From assembly GCA_946480525.1 (NCBI GenBank), contig CAMLLA010000208.1, positions 1 through 7,380 on the forward strand: DNA of 7,380 nt, in the 5' to 3' direction. Every line of letters starts with the position of its first letter. Position 1 is the first letter of the stretch. A program made the position numbers and the translations under genes. Source of the stretch: an uncultured Asticcacaulis sp. GTDB lineage: Bacteria > Pseudomonadota > Alphaproteobacteria > Caulobacterales > Caulobacteraceae. This document shows positions 6,206 to 7,380 of the stretch, piece after piece. The notes beneath the pieces were generated by a model. It was not told where the DNA came from. It worked only from the letters and a program-made list of their open reading frames with translations, and searched no databases.

Positions 6206-7380
6206 ATGCGCGATATCCACCACTTCCTGAACGGCAGGTCCGTGCCGGGCGCCTCAGGCCGCTTCGGTGACGTTTACGATCCGAACACTGGCAAGGTGCA
6301 GGCGCGCGTTGCATTGGCTTCGGCAGCAGAGGTTGACCTCGCCATTCAGCAGACGGCGAAGGCGCAGGTCGGCTGGGCGCAGATGAACCCGCAGCGCCGG
6401 GCGCGCGTCATGTTTGCCTTCAAGGGGCTGATCGAAGCCAACATGGACGAACTGGCGCACCTTCTGTCGTCAGAACACGGCAAGGTCGTCGCCGACTCGA
6501 AGGGCGACATCCAGCGCGGGCTTGAGGTCGTGGAATTCGCCTGCGGCATACCGCACCTGCTTAAGGGCGACATGACCGCCGGCGCCGGCCCCGGCATCGA
6601 CGTCTATTCCATGCGTCAGCCTTTGGGCGTCGTCGCCGGCATCACGCCGTTCAACTTCCCCGCCATGATCCCGCTGTGGATGGCGGCGGTGGCCCTGGCG
6701 TGCGGCAATGCCTTTGTGCTCAAGCCGTCGGAAAAGGACCCTTCGGTGCCGGTGCGCCTCGGCGAACTGCTGCTTGAGGCCGGCCTGCCCGAAGGCGTCT
6801 TTCAGGTCGTCCACGGTGACAAGGAAGCTGTCGATGCCCTGATTACGCACGATCTGATCAAGGCCGTGTCGTTCGTTGGCTCGTCGGACATCGCCCAATA
6901 CATTTACGCCACCGGCGCGGCGCACGGCAAAAGAGTCCAGGCCATGGGCGGCGCCAAGAACCATGGCATCATCATGCCCGACGCCGATCTCGACCAGGTG
7001 GTGAAGGACATTGTTGGCGCCGCCTATGGCTCGGCTGGTGAGCGCTGTATGGCCCTGCCGGTGGCCGTACCGGTCGGCGCCAAGACCGCCGACGCCTTTG
7101 TCGAACGCATGATGGATGCAGTGTGGGGCCTCAAGGTAGGCGTCTCGACCGATGCCAACGCGCATTATGGCCCGGTCATCTCGGCGGCGCATAAGGCCAA
7201 GGTCGAATCCTATATACAGATGGGTGTCGATGAAGGCGCCGAGCTTTTGCTCGACGGCCGCGGGTTGAAGCTGCAAGGCCACGAGGACGGCTATTTCATC
7301 GGCCCGACCCTGTTCGATCGCGTCAAGCCGGGGATGAAGACCTATCAGGATGAAATCTTCGGCCCGGTGCTTCAGGTCGT
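6206..7380 (+). CDS. mmsA: Methylmalonate-semialdehyde dehydrogenase (CoA-acylating), 3' end outside window
   Basis: The first 391 residues of an aldehyde dehydrogenase superfamily member are present, out of roughly 500 usual. The enzyme converts (S)-methylmalonate semialdehyde, NAD and CoA to propionyl-CoA and CO2 late in valine (and thymine or inositol) catabolism. Evidence: N-terminal F-L-N-G-R; I-T-P-F-N-F-P with the oxyanion asparagine N150; L-K-P-S-E with K173; Q-A-M-G-G-A-K-N-H (245-253), which lacks the general-base glutamate of hydrolytic aldehyde dehydrogenases, as in CoA-acylating members; and G-E-R-C-M-A-L with catalytic C281. E-I-F-G-P-V-L follows at the window edge. ATG 6206 is preferred to ATG 6200 because the protein then begins M-R-D-I like its relatives and AAGAGA at 6195-6200 is spaced 5 bases upstream. 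It lies 18 bases after the dehydrogenase stop, in the same operon. Confidence 0.93.
   Translation, partial: MRDIHHFLNGRSVPGASGRFGDVYDPNTGKVQARVALASAAEVDLAIQQTAKAQVGWAQMNPQRRARVMFAFKGLIEANMDELAHLLSSEHGKVVADSKGDIQRGLEVVEFACGIPHLLKGDMTAGAGPGIDVYSMRQPLGVVAGITPFNFPAMIPLWMAAVALACGNAFVLKPSEKDPSVPVRLGELLLEAGLPEGVFQVVHGDKEAVDALITHDLIKAVSFVGSSDIAQYIYATGAAHGKRVQAMGGAKNHGIIMPDADLDQVVKDIVGAAYGSAGERCMALPVAVPVGAKTADAFVERMMDAVWGLKVGVSTDANAHYGPVISAAHKAKVESYIQMGVDEGAELLLDGRGLKLQGHEDGYFIGPTLFDRVKPGMKTYQDEIFGPVLQV

Noticed and set aside
6470..7282. Minus-strand open frame (270 codons) antisense to mmsA
   Set aside because: The plus strand encodes an unambiguous aldehyde dehydrogenase with its catalytic cysteine and asparagine; the antisense frame is a composition artefact.

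Overview
The window is GC-rich and densely coded, with small intergenic gaps and overlapping or abutting genes. It reads as chromosomal DNA of an alphaproteobacterium. Caulobacterales (Asticcacaulis, Caulobacter or Brevundimonas-like) is a plausible guess, based on the proteins and on a GC-rich palindromic repeat of a kind I associate with that group; I could not test this by search. No mobile element, CRISPR array, tRNA or rRNA was seen.

Layout. At the left edge (1-91) is the 3' end of a BolA-family gene, followed almost immediately by a GNAT acetyltransferase closely resembling AAC(3)-I aminoglycoside acetyltransferases (96-539). Converging on it from the minus strand is a two-gene unit: an Lrp/AsnC regulator (946-1425) and, one base downstream, a small DUF1232 membrane protein (552-944). 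A short hairpin lies between the convergent genes. The AT-rich gap 1426-1581 is a divergent promoter region with a candidate promoter for each direction and an inverted repeat that overlaps the putative lrp -10.

Rightward from there runs a tight three-gene operon. It encodes a fused indolepyruvate/2-oxoacid:ferredoxin oxidoreductase (1582-5064), a Leu/Phe/Val-type amino acid dehydrogenase overlapping it by 8 nt (5057-6187), and methylmalonate-semialdehyde dehydrogenase MmsA, cut by the window end (6206-7380).

The three enzymes can be read as a catabolic route: amino acid deamination to a 2-oxoacid, ferredoxin-linked oxidative decarboxylation to an acyl-CoA, and, for valine, a later CoA-acylating aldehyde dehydrogenase step to propionyl-CoA. 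The divergent Lrp-type gene is the obvious candidate regulator. The main hypothesis is that the 'indolepyruvate' oxidoreductase here serves branched-chain (or aromatic) 2-oxoacids in place of the usual branched-chain 2-oxoacid dehydrogenase complex. A second item is a palindromic repeat inserted in frame at the end of the dehydrogenase gene, which supplies its last 20 or so residues.
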